From contig JAPFFF010000040.1 in assembly GCA_039105265.1 (NCBI GenBank), positions 868,001 to 932,000 on the forward strand: 64,000 bases of DNA, given 5' to 3'. The DNA comes from Tritrichomonas musculus (taxonomy: Eukaryota; Parabasalia; Tritrichomonadida; Tritrichomonadidae). The first letter of the stretch is position 1. Each line of letters begins with the position of its first letter. The position numbers and the translations under genes were made by a program. Below, in pieces: positions 39,551 to 51,200 of the stretch. Below the pieces are notes generated by a model. It did no database searches. It was not told where the DNA came from and saw only the letters and a list, made by a program, of their open reading frames with translations.

Positions 39551-42172
39551 CTATTTCTTCATATATATAGCATCGAAACAAATCATAGAACAGGTATCAC
39601 AATCTAACTCAATATTATATATATCATAAGCACCAGAAGGTGGGTTAGTGTCTTTAAAGTATATTTCATCCAAATATGATTTTATTTGTTGAGGGTCAGA
39701 CCATTCAGTTGATATAAATCTAATAAAATGTAGCTTTTGAGTCTTGTCCTTGAATATCAATAAGTACTCCCCATCTGGAACAGGTTCATTATCACCTGTT
39801 GGATCATTATCTAAATTATCAATAATTATGTGTTTCTCACTTGTAAAATAAGAGAATAGAAAATACCTATTATATTCATCAGTGACATCAGTAAATCCTG
39901 TATAATATGCTTTCCATTCACTATCTGGGTCATTTTTCTCTTCTAATGCAGTTAACCTAGCTTCCATTGCTGCTATAATATCTTTTAATGCGATATTTTC
40001 ACCCTCTAATGTCTCTATCCTACGTATAAGTACATCTAGACCTTCATTAGCTTCATCCACAGTAGGGTAATTATCAAACTCAGCCTCTAGCTCATTGACC
40101 TTCTCAGCTAACAACTTGAAACAAGGCTTGAGTGAATCCCTAAACATATTGCTGATATCCATAGCACCACTTAATGTCAAGGTTCCAGTATCAGGGTTAT
40201 CATTCTCATCAGTAAAAGGTAGTTCATCTAGTTGCTTATACTCTTCCTCACACCAGGTAATTATAGGTGTTATATCTTTGGTTATGCTTCTTGCTGTAGT
40301 ACCTGACATGAAGTTAATGCTATTTCTAACCAAATCACTCATACCTTTGGTTGACTTATGAGAGAATAACCTTTTAAGGAATCCTCCACCTTTTATGGTA
40401 GGAAAGCTTATACCATCTGGAAATAGCTGCATACCAATAGAACCTATTGACCCAGCTGTACCTGCAACTCCAAAAGCTAATGCAGTCCATGAGACTATAC
40501 GTAAATTATCTACATCATCCTCCAGATGTTGAGTAACTTGTTCAGTCCTTGATACTCTACCTTTTAGACTTTCCATAACAGTGTTCATTTCGTTAACATC
40601 ATAGCTAATAACATCTACATTGTTGGTAACTAAGTTTAAATCACTCCTCATAGTAGTAATATTATCAGCAGTAATTATCTTAGAGGAGGTAATATTATAA
40701 TCAGTATATAAGGTTGTTGCCCCATTAGGATTTGGGGATACTTCATAAAATTGCTGCTTAATGATATACTCGAATGGGTTAGTAGTTGAATCCCAATGAA
40801 CCTCATCTATTGGGTCAACATATTCATCAGCTAAATATATCTTAATATCCCTTGAGTCATTAGTAGTCGAAGCTGCATATGTATATTCAAGCTGTTCACA
40901 TGAATCAAGTACACCATGTAAGAACAACCATACCTTGTCTCCTCCATTGCCTTCTTTTCCAGTAGGTCGAACTGAGAACCTATTTGCATTTTTAGAACCT
41001 TCAAGGGTAATATCAAGGTAGAGTTCATCAATAGCACTAGTTTCTAATTTTTTAGTAGCATTATTCATCTTATAGCACCTTATTGTTTCTATATCATATC
41101 CATCTTTTGTACCTCCTTGACTTGTTTGATATCCTAGACCATATTTCGAAAAAGGTTCTATCTCCCCTGTCTTTAATTTTACAAAACAGTCTATTTTGCA
41201 CTTACCTCCATGAATCATGTAATGTAGTAGGTTATCAGGAGAGTAGTCATTAGGCTTATTAATCAGTTTCATGTTCCTCTCACTCCTCTTGACTTGTATA
41301 TAGGTACCATCTTCACCATACTCATTCTCCTTATTTAATCCATTAACTAATCTACCATTGATATGACCTTGTATGTTATCACCTACCCATTTTGTACCAT
41401 CCCATGATAAAAACCACTTATTACCAAAACAATACTCATTAAACCTAAACTCTAAGTCATTAGGTATAGTATATCCTGTATCTATGTTCCATTGAAGTAA
41501 CCAATATTTCTTGTTATCGATCTCAACCTGACTAGTTGATGTAGGCTTATATAAGTATAGTACATCGCTTTTACGTAAACTTAATGCATTATCAGCTTTT
41601 ATTATAGAACACTTTATTGCCTTCTCTGTCTGTAAAGAATCAGTTATATATTCATTCATTATGCTCAACTCCCCATTCAGCCACAAGGTATATGGGTTGA
41701 AGTCTAGTTTACTATCAAAAGCTATATTCATATATCCCATAATGGTACTATTATTTATACTGCATCCATTACTACTTTTAGTTATCAAAGGAGAATATAC
41801 TTGACCATCCTTAACATATATGTAGAACTCCTTAACTAAATTACCACTTGTATCATATACTATATTCTTCCTCAATACTATCTTAAATATATTAGTCTGG
41901 GTTTTTATTTCGTTGAGCTTATTCATGAAGTCTTCAGGCAAATTAACAAACTTAAGTATATTGTAAGTTGTTGTTGAAGACTCAAATGATACATACTGTA
42001 TATTTTTATTTTTAATATCAACTTCTGGTAAACCTTCGACCTCATTAAATAAATGACCTGTCTGTACATAGTTATCTAAGTCACCCAAGGTTAATAACTG
42101 GCTACCTTTTCGAGTAGCATCCCCTATCTTAAACTGTATATCTCCTTTAAATCTTGTAGTAGTATCACTCAT
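39551..42172 (-). CDS. Polinton fibre-like protein A
   Basis: About 873 aa from ATG 42172 (MSDTTTRFKGD). The longer frame to 42259 would overlap the next gene. Beta-rich throughout, with a helical/coiled C-terminal part (IRRIETLEGENIALKD, AAMEARLTALEEK) and one hydrophobic Gly-rich segment (FGVAGTAGSIGSIGMQLF). Two regions match the neighbouring giant protein: FGNKWFLSWDGTKWVGDN and QQFYEVSPNP with TDYNITSSKI. The two are paralogues. A role in a virion surface fibre or attachment is inferred only from size, repeats and the element's nature. Confidence 0.75.
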   Translation of the reverse strand: MSDTTTRFKGDIQFKIGDATRKGSQLLTLGDLDNYVQTGHLFNEVEGLPEVDIKNKNIQYVSFESSTTTYNILKFVNLPEDFMNKLNEIKTQTNIFKIVLRKNIVYDTSGNLVKEFYIYVKDGQVYSPLITKSSNGCSINNSTIMGYMNIAFDSKLDFNPYTLWLNGELSIMNEYITDSLQTEKAIKCSIIKADNALSLRKSDVLYLYKPTSTSQVEIDNKKYWLLQWNIDTGYTIPNDLEFRFNEYCFGNKWFLSWDGTKWVGDNIQGHINGRLVNGLNKENEYGEDGTYIQVKRSERNMKLINKPNDYSPDNLLHYMIHGGKCKIDCFVKLKTGEIEPFSKYGLGYQTSQGGTKDGYDIETIRCYKMNNATKKLETSAIDELYLDITLEGSKNANRFSVRPTGKEGNGGDKVWLFLHGVLDSCEQLEYTYAASTTNDSRDIKIYLADEYVDPIDEVHWDSTTNPFEYIIKQQFYEVSPNPNGATTLYTDYNITSSKIITADNITTMRSDLNLVTNNVDVISYDVNEMNTVMESLKGRVSRTEQVTQHLEDDVDNLRIVSWTALAFGVAGTAGSIGSIGMQLFPDGISFPTIKGGGFLKRLFSHKSTKGMSDLVRNSINFMSGTTARSITKDITPIITWCEEEYKQLDELPFTDENDNPDTGTLTLSGAMDISNMFRDSLKPCFKLLAEKVNELEAEFDNYPTVDEANEGLDVLIRRIETLEGENIALKDIIAAMEARLTALEEKNDPDSEWKAYYTGFTDVTDEYNRYFLFSYFTSEKHIIIDNLDNDPTGDNEPVPDGEYLLIFKDKTQKLHFIRFISTEWSDPQQIKSYLDEIYFKDTNPPSGAYDIYNIELDCDTCSMICFDAIYMKK

Positions 42173-42191
42173 TTTAGTTAAATAAAACTTC

Positions 42192-45100
42192 TCATTCGAT
42201 GTTAGCACATTTAGCTTCAAGTGCTGCAAGTCTTGCCTCAAGAGTATCAATATATGCATCCTTCTGGTCTATCATTTCCTTCACTTCTACTTTAGTAATA
42301 TAAGCAGTCATATCTATATCTTCTAATGGATGTTTTGTACTTGACTTATTTTCAAGCTCTTTGATTTTCTCGCACATGAATGCTATTGTACCCTTTAAAG
42401 TATCGCGATATGTCTTTGCAATATTAATACATGTATCAAATGAAACCATCATCTTATCAGCATCCTTCATTGTTATTTCAAGTTCAGGTTCATCATCTGT
42501 TTCTTCATGATATGCCCATGCAAGAATCTTTTCTAATACATCTTCCTCTGCTAATGTCTCTGGGTTATCATTACGACGGAACCAACTTGGAATATTAAAT
42601 AATCCTATTCTATTTGCTACATATGCTTCTGCTGCTACTCCTGCTATAGCTGCTGCATCACCAGGATGATGTCTAACAAACTGCCATTGACCATGTAAGA
42701 ACCTTCTAGCAACATAACCTACTGCTCCCATAATAACCTGGGTAGTTGCACTTATAACACCATCTTGTTGGTACATTTCTATCACTCCATTCACAATATT
42801 AATTACATGTAGTCTTCTTCTATCTATTGTAGCAACTACATTTCCATTATATAGTACTTGTGTTATTTCTTCACCAGTTGTTTCATCTAATGTGTCATTA
42901 AAAGCTAAAAGATTACCATGAGAATAAATATTATCCATTAGTTCTCCTCTTTGTTCATCACTCATTTGTTCTATCATTCTTGCTGTTATTGCTGGTGTTG
43001 TTCCTGGTACTGTCCAAGTATCTGTTGTGGCAACAAGGTCATAATGCTGATATCTAACTCCATTTGCATTGACTTCTATCTGTGAATTTATTCCAACAAA
43101 TCGTACTTGACCTCCACTAATATTTGCTGTAGTTGGTGCTGAATAATCAATAGTAGCAACAATTGGGTCAATAGTCTCTCCTCTATGATCAATAATATTT
43201 ATCCATGCTTCCATTGTTTGGTCATTCAAGTAAGGTTCTAATCCAATATCTCCATTTTGTACAAATGGTAAATTTAATCTGTCTTGCATAGATAATTGTT
43301 CAATATCTCTCGCTGTGTATGTTGTTCCTTCCCATTCTATTGACCAATTATTATCAGTAGCTCTATGTATTCTATCTGTCATTTCAATATCAGCTGGTCT
43401 TATTAGAGTCCTTCGTTGAAATACATTATTATGGATAATGAGTTGGTCATTATAAAACAAATCATAAACATTAAACCACTCTCTTCCATGATATTGGATA
43501 CGTAAGATATCAGGATGACTAGCAACTAATTCATTTCGTTCTTCTCTTGTCATATCTGCAATATCTTCTAAGGTATACTGGATTCCAGATATATTGATAA
43601 CAGGAACTTGATTCCTAAGTGCAATCGTAGTTGAAGCTGTATTTGTCATTGTAGTCTGTGGTACAGTTATATCTGTTCGAATCTCATCTGTTTCATCTGT
43701 AACAACCTGTGGCTGAACTTCTCTATGAGTTCTCTCTAATGATTGCTCAGTGGTTGTGATAGTATTTGTTGCATTATCAGTATCATTATCTGTTATTGTA
43801 ATCGAGGATGAATTAATATTTAATGTTTCAGTTCCATTTGTATCTGGTCTATTCCTAAAGAAGTGTAAGACATTCGAACCAAGAGTAGCAATAGCATTTC
43901 CTAACTGAGTCAGTGCATGTGTTGTCGAAAGGACAACCTGTGTAGCTGAGAATGTTGAAATAGCTCCAGCAACAGGATTTTGAACAGTTGTTGTTATTGG
44001 TAAAAATCTTTCCATAGTCATCTTATCAGCCTTCAAATCAACATTCACCAAAAACTTACCTTGAAAGCCACTACCTCCATCACCTGGATAACCACCACCA
44101 CCACCACCACCTCCTCCACCATTTCCTCCTGGACCTGCTGGGAAAGGTCTTGTTTGATATGTATTAATAGTTACAGAGTTATTGGACATATTTAATGTTG
44201 AAAGGGCACTTGCAATACAAACTGTTGTTGCTAAAATATTTAATATACTATTCGCAACTGCTACACCTTGTTTAATACTATCAGTATATTCATTATACAT
44301 GGCTTGAATTCTCATTTGTTCAACTAGATTATCAACTGTCTGTTTCAATAAAGCATAATCATAGGCTAATATATCTGTGATTCCACCAACAACATTTAAG
44401 TCTCGACGCATAGTCATGATATTATCAGCCCATATAATCTTTGATGAATAAATATTATAATCTGTCGATATGGTAGTGCATTTTCTTGGGTCTGGCTCTA
44501 CTTCATAAAATTGTTGTTGAATAATTATATCGAACGGATTAACTTTTACATCAAATTCAAATAATTCTTTCTCTATATATATTCGAATGTTCTTATGATT
44601 AAATCCTTCAATGATTTTAATGGAATGCCTTTTTTCTCGATGATAATTAAATGATTCGAGACAAGGATTTGACCCATAGGTATGCATAACACCTGAATTA
44701 ATACAATGAGTAGGATGACAATCCCATTTTAATTCAGTTATATTTCCATTTATATTTAGGTCAGCATAAACATATAATCCATCATCTGCATTTAATCCAC
44801 TTGGTGCATCAACATACATTCTAGCTTGTTCATATTTATATCCATCTTGAGTAAAAGTACCTGAACCACTTGAATCAAAAGTTGCAGTTATTCCTTCACT
44901 TAATATGGTTCCATCTTTCTTAACAACCCTCCAATTGGTAAGATAATCTTTCAAGATATGAGCATAATTATCATCATCAGTTAAATCTTCCTTTATTGTT
45001 CCTTTTATCCATCTACCAATTCTTTCGTTATGTTTGATTGTTAAAGCAGGCGCACCGTTATTTGTGTTCATGTATGATATCTTTTCTGTACACATGTTTT

Positions 45101-47459
45101 GACAATTATTTCCTGTCCAATTTTTACCATCCCATGTTAATTCCCAGTTATGACCAAATAGATAGTCTTTGAATCTAAATACTAAATTTTGTGGTATGTC
45201 ATAATCTTTATCTATATCCCATCTCATACAATAATAATTGGATTCTTCATACGTCTTAGATGGTCTATATAAATATAACTGGTCTGATTCCTTCAAGGTA
45301 AAATACTTGGAGTCAGTTGATGGAGTAGAGGGAACAACATCATAGATTGTTTGATATTTGGAGACCAATGAGTTATATTGATTTCGAAATACTTCTAATA
45401 TATCATCATCAATCTCAATTACAATTTTATTTCCATCAGGGTCAACAATATCAAAGCTATTTTCATCATCAGTATTAACAACGTCATTATCATCAACTTC
45501 AAGTGTACGAGCATGAGGAGCAGGAGGATGTCGCGTAATCTTATTTAAAATCCATTGGGCACCTCTTCCTATTGGTTCGAAAAGGGCAGCTATTAGAATT
45601 ACACATAAACAAAATGCCCCAACGCCTAAACCCCCAGCGATTGCATATACAAGTATTACATAAACATACAGAATTAAATCAGAATAACCTCCTATATATT
45701 GCCAAAATTGAGCATCTATCCAATTTCCGCCTATCTGTATAATATTATTAACTAAATTCGGGTAGTTCATGATAAAATCAACTATGAAGTGCCATAAGTT
45801 GCTCCAAAATAATGTAAATGAGCTATATGCTATTTTAATCATTCGAATTCCTTCATTCTTTAATTCATCAATTTTGTTATTAAGTCTTGGTGTCAATTCT
45901 TTTATCTCATCAATGACCTGATGCAAATCTACATCCTTAAAGTCAGCATCTGCATCTTCTCCTCCAATATAAAAGATTACCCCCACTTTTTCATTATCTT
46001 TAACAGCTTCATATGCAATATCCACAATACTATCAATACCATACCAGATAAAATAAAATAAGTTATATATAATCTTCATAAATTCTTTTGTCGCAAAAGC
46101 AATTGTTTTATAAGTTAATTTAATAGGCTGTTTAGCAAGAGATAGGGTAGTTGAAATGATATTATACAATAAGTCTTTTATCCATCCTATTGTCTCTTTA
46201 CTATATAACCAAAACTTGGATACTGTTAATTTGAGTACTTCTGGTTCTATTATTTTTGGAATCGTATATTCTTCGAGTTTCTTTAATTCATCAATAGGAG
46301 GAATTACATAAACCATATCTTCTTTGTTAACTAACTCTTTTGGTGGTTCAGTTGGAGTAGGCGTAGGTGTAGGTGTAGGGTCTGGAGTTGGCTCAGGTGT
46401 TGGAGTAGGTGGTGGTGTTTCATCAATTTCTATTTTAACCTCATGTATTTCTGGTTCACCAGTTGTTTTATTAATTAGGCACATGGAAGTATTACCACCT
46501 GTTAAGTTCAAGAGAGTCTCATAACTTATGGTTTGATCATTTAATGCATCTATCCATTTAGTAATATTAGCAGCTGTTGTATTTGTTTTCTCAGCAAAGT
46601 CTTTCATGTTATTTATCTTTGTCTCATTGACATCAAAGATAGTTTCATTAGTAGTTTCATTAACTTTTAAATCTACATATTTAATGGGCTCAATCTCAGT
46701 AAAATCAACAGTATTATTTTTTATCCACTTTGATATATTATCATTACTTGTACTTAACTCTTTTATTATAGTTTCCATGTTTTTAGGTTTTATTGTATCT
46801 GTTCCATAGGTAATTGCTTTGGTAGTTTCATCTACATGTTCGACAATTATTTTTAAGTCCTTTAATGTATTCCAATCGATACTTGGAACAATTGCATTAT
46901 TAACTTCATCTATATTTTGAATCATTAAATTCATAACATCTAACATACCTTTTTGATTCGCTGTTAATGCTTCTATTAACTTCTTATATGTACTAACATC
47001 ATATTCTTCTTCTATTATATCTTTATCACTTATCTCTCCAGTGAAATATTTTAAGGTAGCTCCGGGTGCAATACCAGAATCTACATCTTCCCTCATTTTG
47101 GTTAAAAAGACTTCTAAATTTTTAGCACTGTCTCTTAATCTTTCATATAGTTTATTGAGACTAGCACAATATTGTATTTTTGTCGTTAGTGTACCATCAG
47201 TATTCCATGTATATATACCTTTACCTCCCATAATGTTAAGAGCACCAAAAGACTCGAGCCCATTTTTATCCAGATAGTCACTAACCAATTTTATGTCTAT
47301 CTCTTCCTTATTATATAAGCAACTGAATTTTGGATAATCTTTAGGGTCTCCACCTCTTATGATATCGATGTTGTTTTCATCATTAACACTTATCTCTATG
47401 TCTTTGTCTTTTAGCTTCTCTGTTTCTCCTGATAACAAAGAATAAACTTTAATTGACAT
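42192..47459 (-). CDS. Polinton giant fibre-like protein B
   Basis: About 1,755 aa from ATG 47459 (MSIKVYSLLSG). Upstream codons would overlap the divergent gene at 47476. The N-terminal third is helical, followed by a Pro/Thr spacer (PTPTPEPTPDPTPTPTP). Strongly hydrophobic helices follow (YVILVYAIAGGLGVGAF). The middle section is shared with protein A (FGHNWELTWDGKNWTGNN, QQFYEVEPDP). A Gly-rich run (PGGNGGGGGGGGGG) and a coiled C-terminus (DTLEARLAALEAKC) come last. Function unknown; a virion surface role is a guess. Its 3' end lies 19 bp from the start of protein A. Confidence 0.75.
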   Translation of the reverse strand: MSIKVYSLLSGETEKLKDKDIEISVNDENNIDIIRGGDPKDYPKFSCLYNKEEIDIKLVSDYLDKNGLESFGALNIMGGKGIYTWNTDGTLTTKIQYCASLNKLYERLRDSAKNLEVFLTKMREDVDSGIAPGATLKYFTGEISDKDIIEEEYDVSTYKKLIEALTANQKGMLDVMNLMIQNIDEVNNAIVPSIDWNTLKDLKIIVEHVDETTKAITYGTDTIKPKNMETIIKELSTSNDNISKWIKNNTVDFTEIEPIKYVDLKVNETTNETIFDVNETKINNMKDFAEKTNTTAANITKWIDALNDQTISYETLLNLTGGNTSMCLINKTTGEPEIHEVKIEIDETPPPTPTPEPTPDPTPTPTPTPTEPPKELVNKEDMVYVIPPIDELKKLEEYTIPKIIEPEVLKLTVSKFWLYSKETIGWIKDLLYNIISTTLSLAKQPIKLTYKTIAFATKEFMKIIYNLFYFIWYGIDSIVDIAYEAVKDNEKVGVIFYIGGEDADADFKDVDLHQVIDEIKELTPRLNNKIDELKNEGIRMIKIAYSSFTLFWSNLWHFIVDFIMNYPNLVNNIIQIGGNWIDAQFWQYIGGYSDLILYVYVILVYAIAGGLGVGAFCLCVILIAALFEPIGRGAQWILNKITRHPPAPHARTLEVDDNDVVNTDDENSFDIVDPDGNKIVIEIDDDILEVFRNQYNSLVSKYQTIYDVVPSTPSTDSKYFTLKESDQLYLYRPSKTYEESNYYCMRWDIDKDYDIPQNLVFRFKDYLFGHNWELTWDGKNWTGNNCQNMCTEKISYMNTNNGAPALTIKHNERIGRWIKGTIKEDLTDDDNYAHILKDYLTNWRVVKKDGTILSEGITATFDSSGSGTFTQDGYKYEQARMYVDAPSGLNADDGLYVYADLNINGNITELKWDCHPTHCINSGVMHTYGSNPCLESFNYHREKRHSIKIIEGFNHKNIRIYIEKELFEFDVKVNPFDIIIQQQFYEVEPDPRKCTTISTDYNIYSSKIIWADNIMTMRRDLNVVGGITDILAYDYALLKQTVDNLVEQMRIQAMYNEYTDSIKQGVAVANSILNILATTVCIASALSTLNMSNNSVTINTYQTRPFPAGPGGNGGGGGGGGGGYPGDGGSGFQGKFLVNVDLKADKMTMERFLPITTTVQNPVAGAISTFSATQVVLSTTHALTQLGNAIATLGSNVLHFFRNRPDTNGTETLNINSSSITITDNDTDNATNTITTTEQSLERTHREVQPQVVTDETDEIRTDITVPQTTMTNTASTTIALRNQVPVINISGIQYTLEDIADMTREERNELVASHPDILRIQYHGREWFNVYDLFYNDQLIIHNNVFQRRTLIRPADIEMTDRIHRATDNNWSIEWEGTTYTARDIEQLSMQDRLNLPFVQNGDIGLEPYLNDQTMEAWINIIDHRGETIDPIVATIDYSAPTTANISGGQVRFVGINSQIEVNANGVRYQHYDLVATTDTWTVPGTTPAITARMIEQMSDEQRGELMDNIYSHGNLLAFNDTLDETTGEEITQVLYNGNVVATIDRRRLHVINIVNGVIEMYQQDGVISATTQVIMGAVGYVARRFLHGQWQFVRHHPGDAAAIAGVAAEAYVANRIGLFNIPSWFRRNDNPETLAEEDVLEKILAWAYHEETDDEPELEITMKDADKMMVSFDTCINIAKTYRDTLKGTIAFMCEKIKELENKSSTKHPLEDIDMTAYITKVEVKEMIDQKDAYIDTLEARLAALEAKCANIE

Positions 47460-47475
47460 TTTAGGATATAATAAA

Positions 47476-48216
47476 ATGCTAGTATCAGTACAAAGCACAA
47501 ATGCAGATGAATATAATAAGGTATCAGTTAATTTAGATATACCTTGGAAGTGTAAATATGTCAAGTATTATGTATCTTCATTAAGCACCTTGAGTAATAT
47601 TCTGTTAACCAATGATGAAGATTATATTGAGATGTCAAGTGATTCAGTACCTATTAAAGCCTATTTTCGAACTCCTAAATTTTCTTATACAATCAAAGAA
47701 TTACAATCGGTATTAAATTTAATGTCTTGGTTTCAATGGGAGTATAAACAAGAAACAAGAACATTCCAAATAAAAACCACAATGAAGACTACCATTACGT
47801 CTTTAACTCATCGAGCTGCATTAGTAACTGGTCTTTATAATACTCCATTGCCTTTAGAGTTACCTGCTAATACAACCTATATAATAAAAGATATACCAAT
47901 ATTAAATCATACTAAGTTGTATCTAGTATCACTACAAGGTAATGCCATATACTCGAATATAGGTGAACAGCAATATACACCTTCAGTTATAGGTACAATA
48001 AATACCTTCACTGTAGATAAGAAACCACTTATCTATGATTTCGAGACTGAGGGTAAGCCTTTAAAAATAAAAACATTTACAGATTCATTAAAGTTTTTAG
48101 AATTAAGTTTAGTAGATTTTCAATACCAGCCGATATTGTTAAAAAGTCCTTTGTTCATAACTATCAAAATTAAACCATCTAACTCGACTGATGTCAATGA
48201 TGTTTTAACTACGTAA
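47476..48216 (+). CDS. Polinton protein, candidate minor capsid (penton-like)
   Basis: 246 aa, beta-strand-rich, no membrane segment. The size and the final strand pattern (FLELSLVDFQYQPILL, FITIKIKP) resemble single jelly-roll minor capsid proteins of Polintons, but I cannot confirm the fold. Divergent from protein B with only 16 bp between the two ATGs. The 3' end overlaps the polymerase gene by 8 bp on the opposite strand. Confidence 0.7.
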   Translation: MLVSVQSTNADEYNKVSVNLDIPWKCKYVKYYVSSLSTLSNILLTNDEDYIEMSSDSVPIKAYFRTPKFSYTIKELQSVLNLMSWFQWEYKQETRTFQIKTTMKTTITSLTHRAALVTGLYNTPLPLELPANTTYIIKDIPILNHTKLYLVSLQGNAIYSNIGEQQYTPSVIGTINTFTVDKKPLIYDFETEGKPLKIKTFTDSLKFLELSLVDFQYQPILLKSPLFITIKIKPSNSTDVNDVLTT

Positions 48217-51200
48217 ACCTAAGAGTACGTGCAAATTTAGGTAAGTTGGTTTGTTGAAATGTCTTTGACTTCCTGAATGCATTCGAACCATCCAACAAAT
48301 CAAATGTCATACTTTCTCCTTCATTCATTCTTTCAAAAAGCTCTTCAACTGAGATATCCATCCTTTTGCACTTGTTGAGAATAACTTGTTTTGGAATTCC
48401 TTTGAGTCTAATATGATATCCTTCATTTCCTTGTTCATCAACCAAGATATCGAGGTAGCTCTTTTTACCAAGTGCAATGAGTTTTCTTGAGTGTATTTCC
48501 CCTTGACTACCTTCGAACTCATCAAAGTCATTATGAAACTGACACATATTTTTTCCAATAAGAGGTTGATGATACTTGAACTGGAATAAGTCAGCTATCC
48601 TTGGTACATCTTTTTCAAGTACATGCATACTATCAGTATCTTGATAAAAGATAGGTATACCTGCTTGCTCAGCTGTAGCCATAACCCTGTTCATTAAGTG
48701 CTTACTCCAAGAGAGAACGCTTGCACCAAATTGAGGTAGGTTGAAATGGTCATTAATTGGTTTCAACTTCTTGACATAGCACTTATCAATATTAGCATCT
48801 TCAACAACCTCCTTGATAAAGTTGTAGTTCCTCCAGAGGTACTTGTATAGTTGGCTTTTTGGTACTGTCTTGGTTTCAGTCTTTGTTGCTTTTAATATTG
48901 ACTTGCCATATATGGAGTTGAGGAGGAGCTTTATTGTTTGTTCAAGAGGGTTCTTTTGCTTTTTATAACTTGCCCTGAGATTAAAGAGCTTCTCAATGAA
49001 CTCATTGATTTTCTTGTTAAATCCTTCATCAAAGTAATAGCCACGTATTAACTCATATTCAACATCATAAAATTCGAACAAGTCCATGAGACCTACTTTA
49101 TCGATATAATAATGGTCAACAAGGAAATTGCCGAATATTTTACTACCTGCTTCATTCCTTGTAAATACTTGTCCAAATTTATATGGCTCTTTTGATTTAC
49201 ATTCGAGTTTCTTGATGTTGACTTCGATAAAGAATGTATCATATTGCATAAGTTGTTCATGTGTTGTACCTTGTGATATTACTTTAGGTCTTCCTAATGG
49301 TATACCATCCATAACATACATTGCAGATGGATATAAGCTAACTGCATCAAAGTCTTGTATCTTTCCTTCGATGTATTGCTTTTCATTACCTGCTGTCATT
49401 GTTCTTCCACCAGAGACACATCGTTGTATGAAGTCTTGACACTTACCTGATAGTTCATAACATCCATCAAAGCAACCATATTTCTTGGCAAAGCAGTATC
49501 CAATAGCACTTATAGATATAAAATCATGAACACCATACATATCTGTCTTTGTCTCTTTAAAGACTGCTTTCAGGTCTTCATTAAATTTTTCCATTCCCTT
49601 CATCAAAACAATACAGTCCTTGAAACAATAGAAGATGGCATATTTAATGATGTCGATTTTGCCATCATTATAGCAATTTGCGATTTTTGCATTTTCGATA
49701 ATCTGCTTGCAGTTTGCATCAAGTTGTGCTTTCGATAACTTATCTGCATTTTCATCGATGTATTGCTGTTGGAACTCAGTAGCATCAACAATTCTTCTTT
49801 GAATGTTCTCTTGTGTATATAGCTTATATGCCATGACTTCCTTGTGAACATTGAGGTTGAACATTGTAGCAAATTTACTTAATGCTTGAGGTATTATACT
49901 ATATGAGTTCCTGAATGTTAATCGCTTTTTGACTTTCCTTGTACCTTCTTCGAATAATGTCATGATGATTTGCAACACAGTTCCACTTCGTTCTGTTATC
50001 TGTGTATCCCATCCAGGTGTGTTAATGAAAAAACATGCATCATACTTGAGGTTATGAAAATATGTTAATGAGCCACTCCATAAATAATTCAAGAGCTTCT
50101 GTCCACAATCTTCACCTTGAATAGATATTTTATGTATGTTGGCTCCATCTCGAAAGATCGTACAATTGAGATATGGTATATGTGGACTGACTGTAGAGTT
50201 TGTTTCGAAGTCGCTATAATAAATCCTTGACCATGTATTTTGTTTCTTTTTATTATTCTCAATGAGTCTTGTACTTTGTTCTGCATTATATTCGAGACTT
50301 ACATAGTCATTAACATGTTCATATTCAGTTGTGTTGATAATATCCATTTCGCATGCTTTGATTTCTTCAAATAGATGTAACTCAAACATCTTTTGGAAAA
50401 AGGTTATTGGTTTGATTCCTTCATGTTTATAGTCTTTGACAGTCTTTCCATTTTTCTCCAATCTTGCTATCATACATCTTTTGTCAAAAGGAATATATGC
50501 AAATGTTCTATCAAGTTCTTCATAGTGTTGAAGGTAGAATAATGTACAAGGTATTTTCCTGTTGAGCATATAATGGTCTTTGAACAATATCAGGTTAACT
50601 TCTCTTTTAAAATCAACAGACCATTTTTTCTTTCTGGTGTTGATTCTTGTTTCATACTTGTATTTATCAGGTTGTTCAACAATTCTAATGATACTAAAAT
50701 TGCACTTGAACTTTTTAGCTACTTCTTCTATCTTGTTATTAGGTATGGCTCTTGTTTGAACAAAAAATCGTAAGTCATCTATTTCATCATCAGTGAACAC
50801 ACCTGATTGTATACAAGCATATACAAAACAATTATCTCTGTAGTTCTCTTTCCTTACCTCATGAAAGATTTGGTATGTAGATAAGTCTATAGGTGATAGA
50901 TTGATGTATGGGAAAAAACTACCTTCTGGTGTATTTCGATAGTCTTCATCAATTTCGACTTCATCATCATAGATTTCATGAGTATCCATATCTTGCATCT
51001 TGGTTCTAAAATGAACACCATCATTTGTTTTGTTCATGTCAATAAATTGTACCTCATATCGAACTGGAATGAACATGTTTGAGATATATGGATTAGTGTC
51101 TGATTGGTCTTCACTTAAATCAAGTTCTCCTGTTATATGTCCTAATGTACTTTCGATGTTGTGCTTATCACTGAGTGTGAAGTACTTATAAGTTCCATCA

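Noticed and set aside
39366-39581. 71-codon frame over the Polinton left end
   Set aside because: Phe/Ser-rich translation of the (AAAAG)n tract, overlapping the real gene end.
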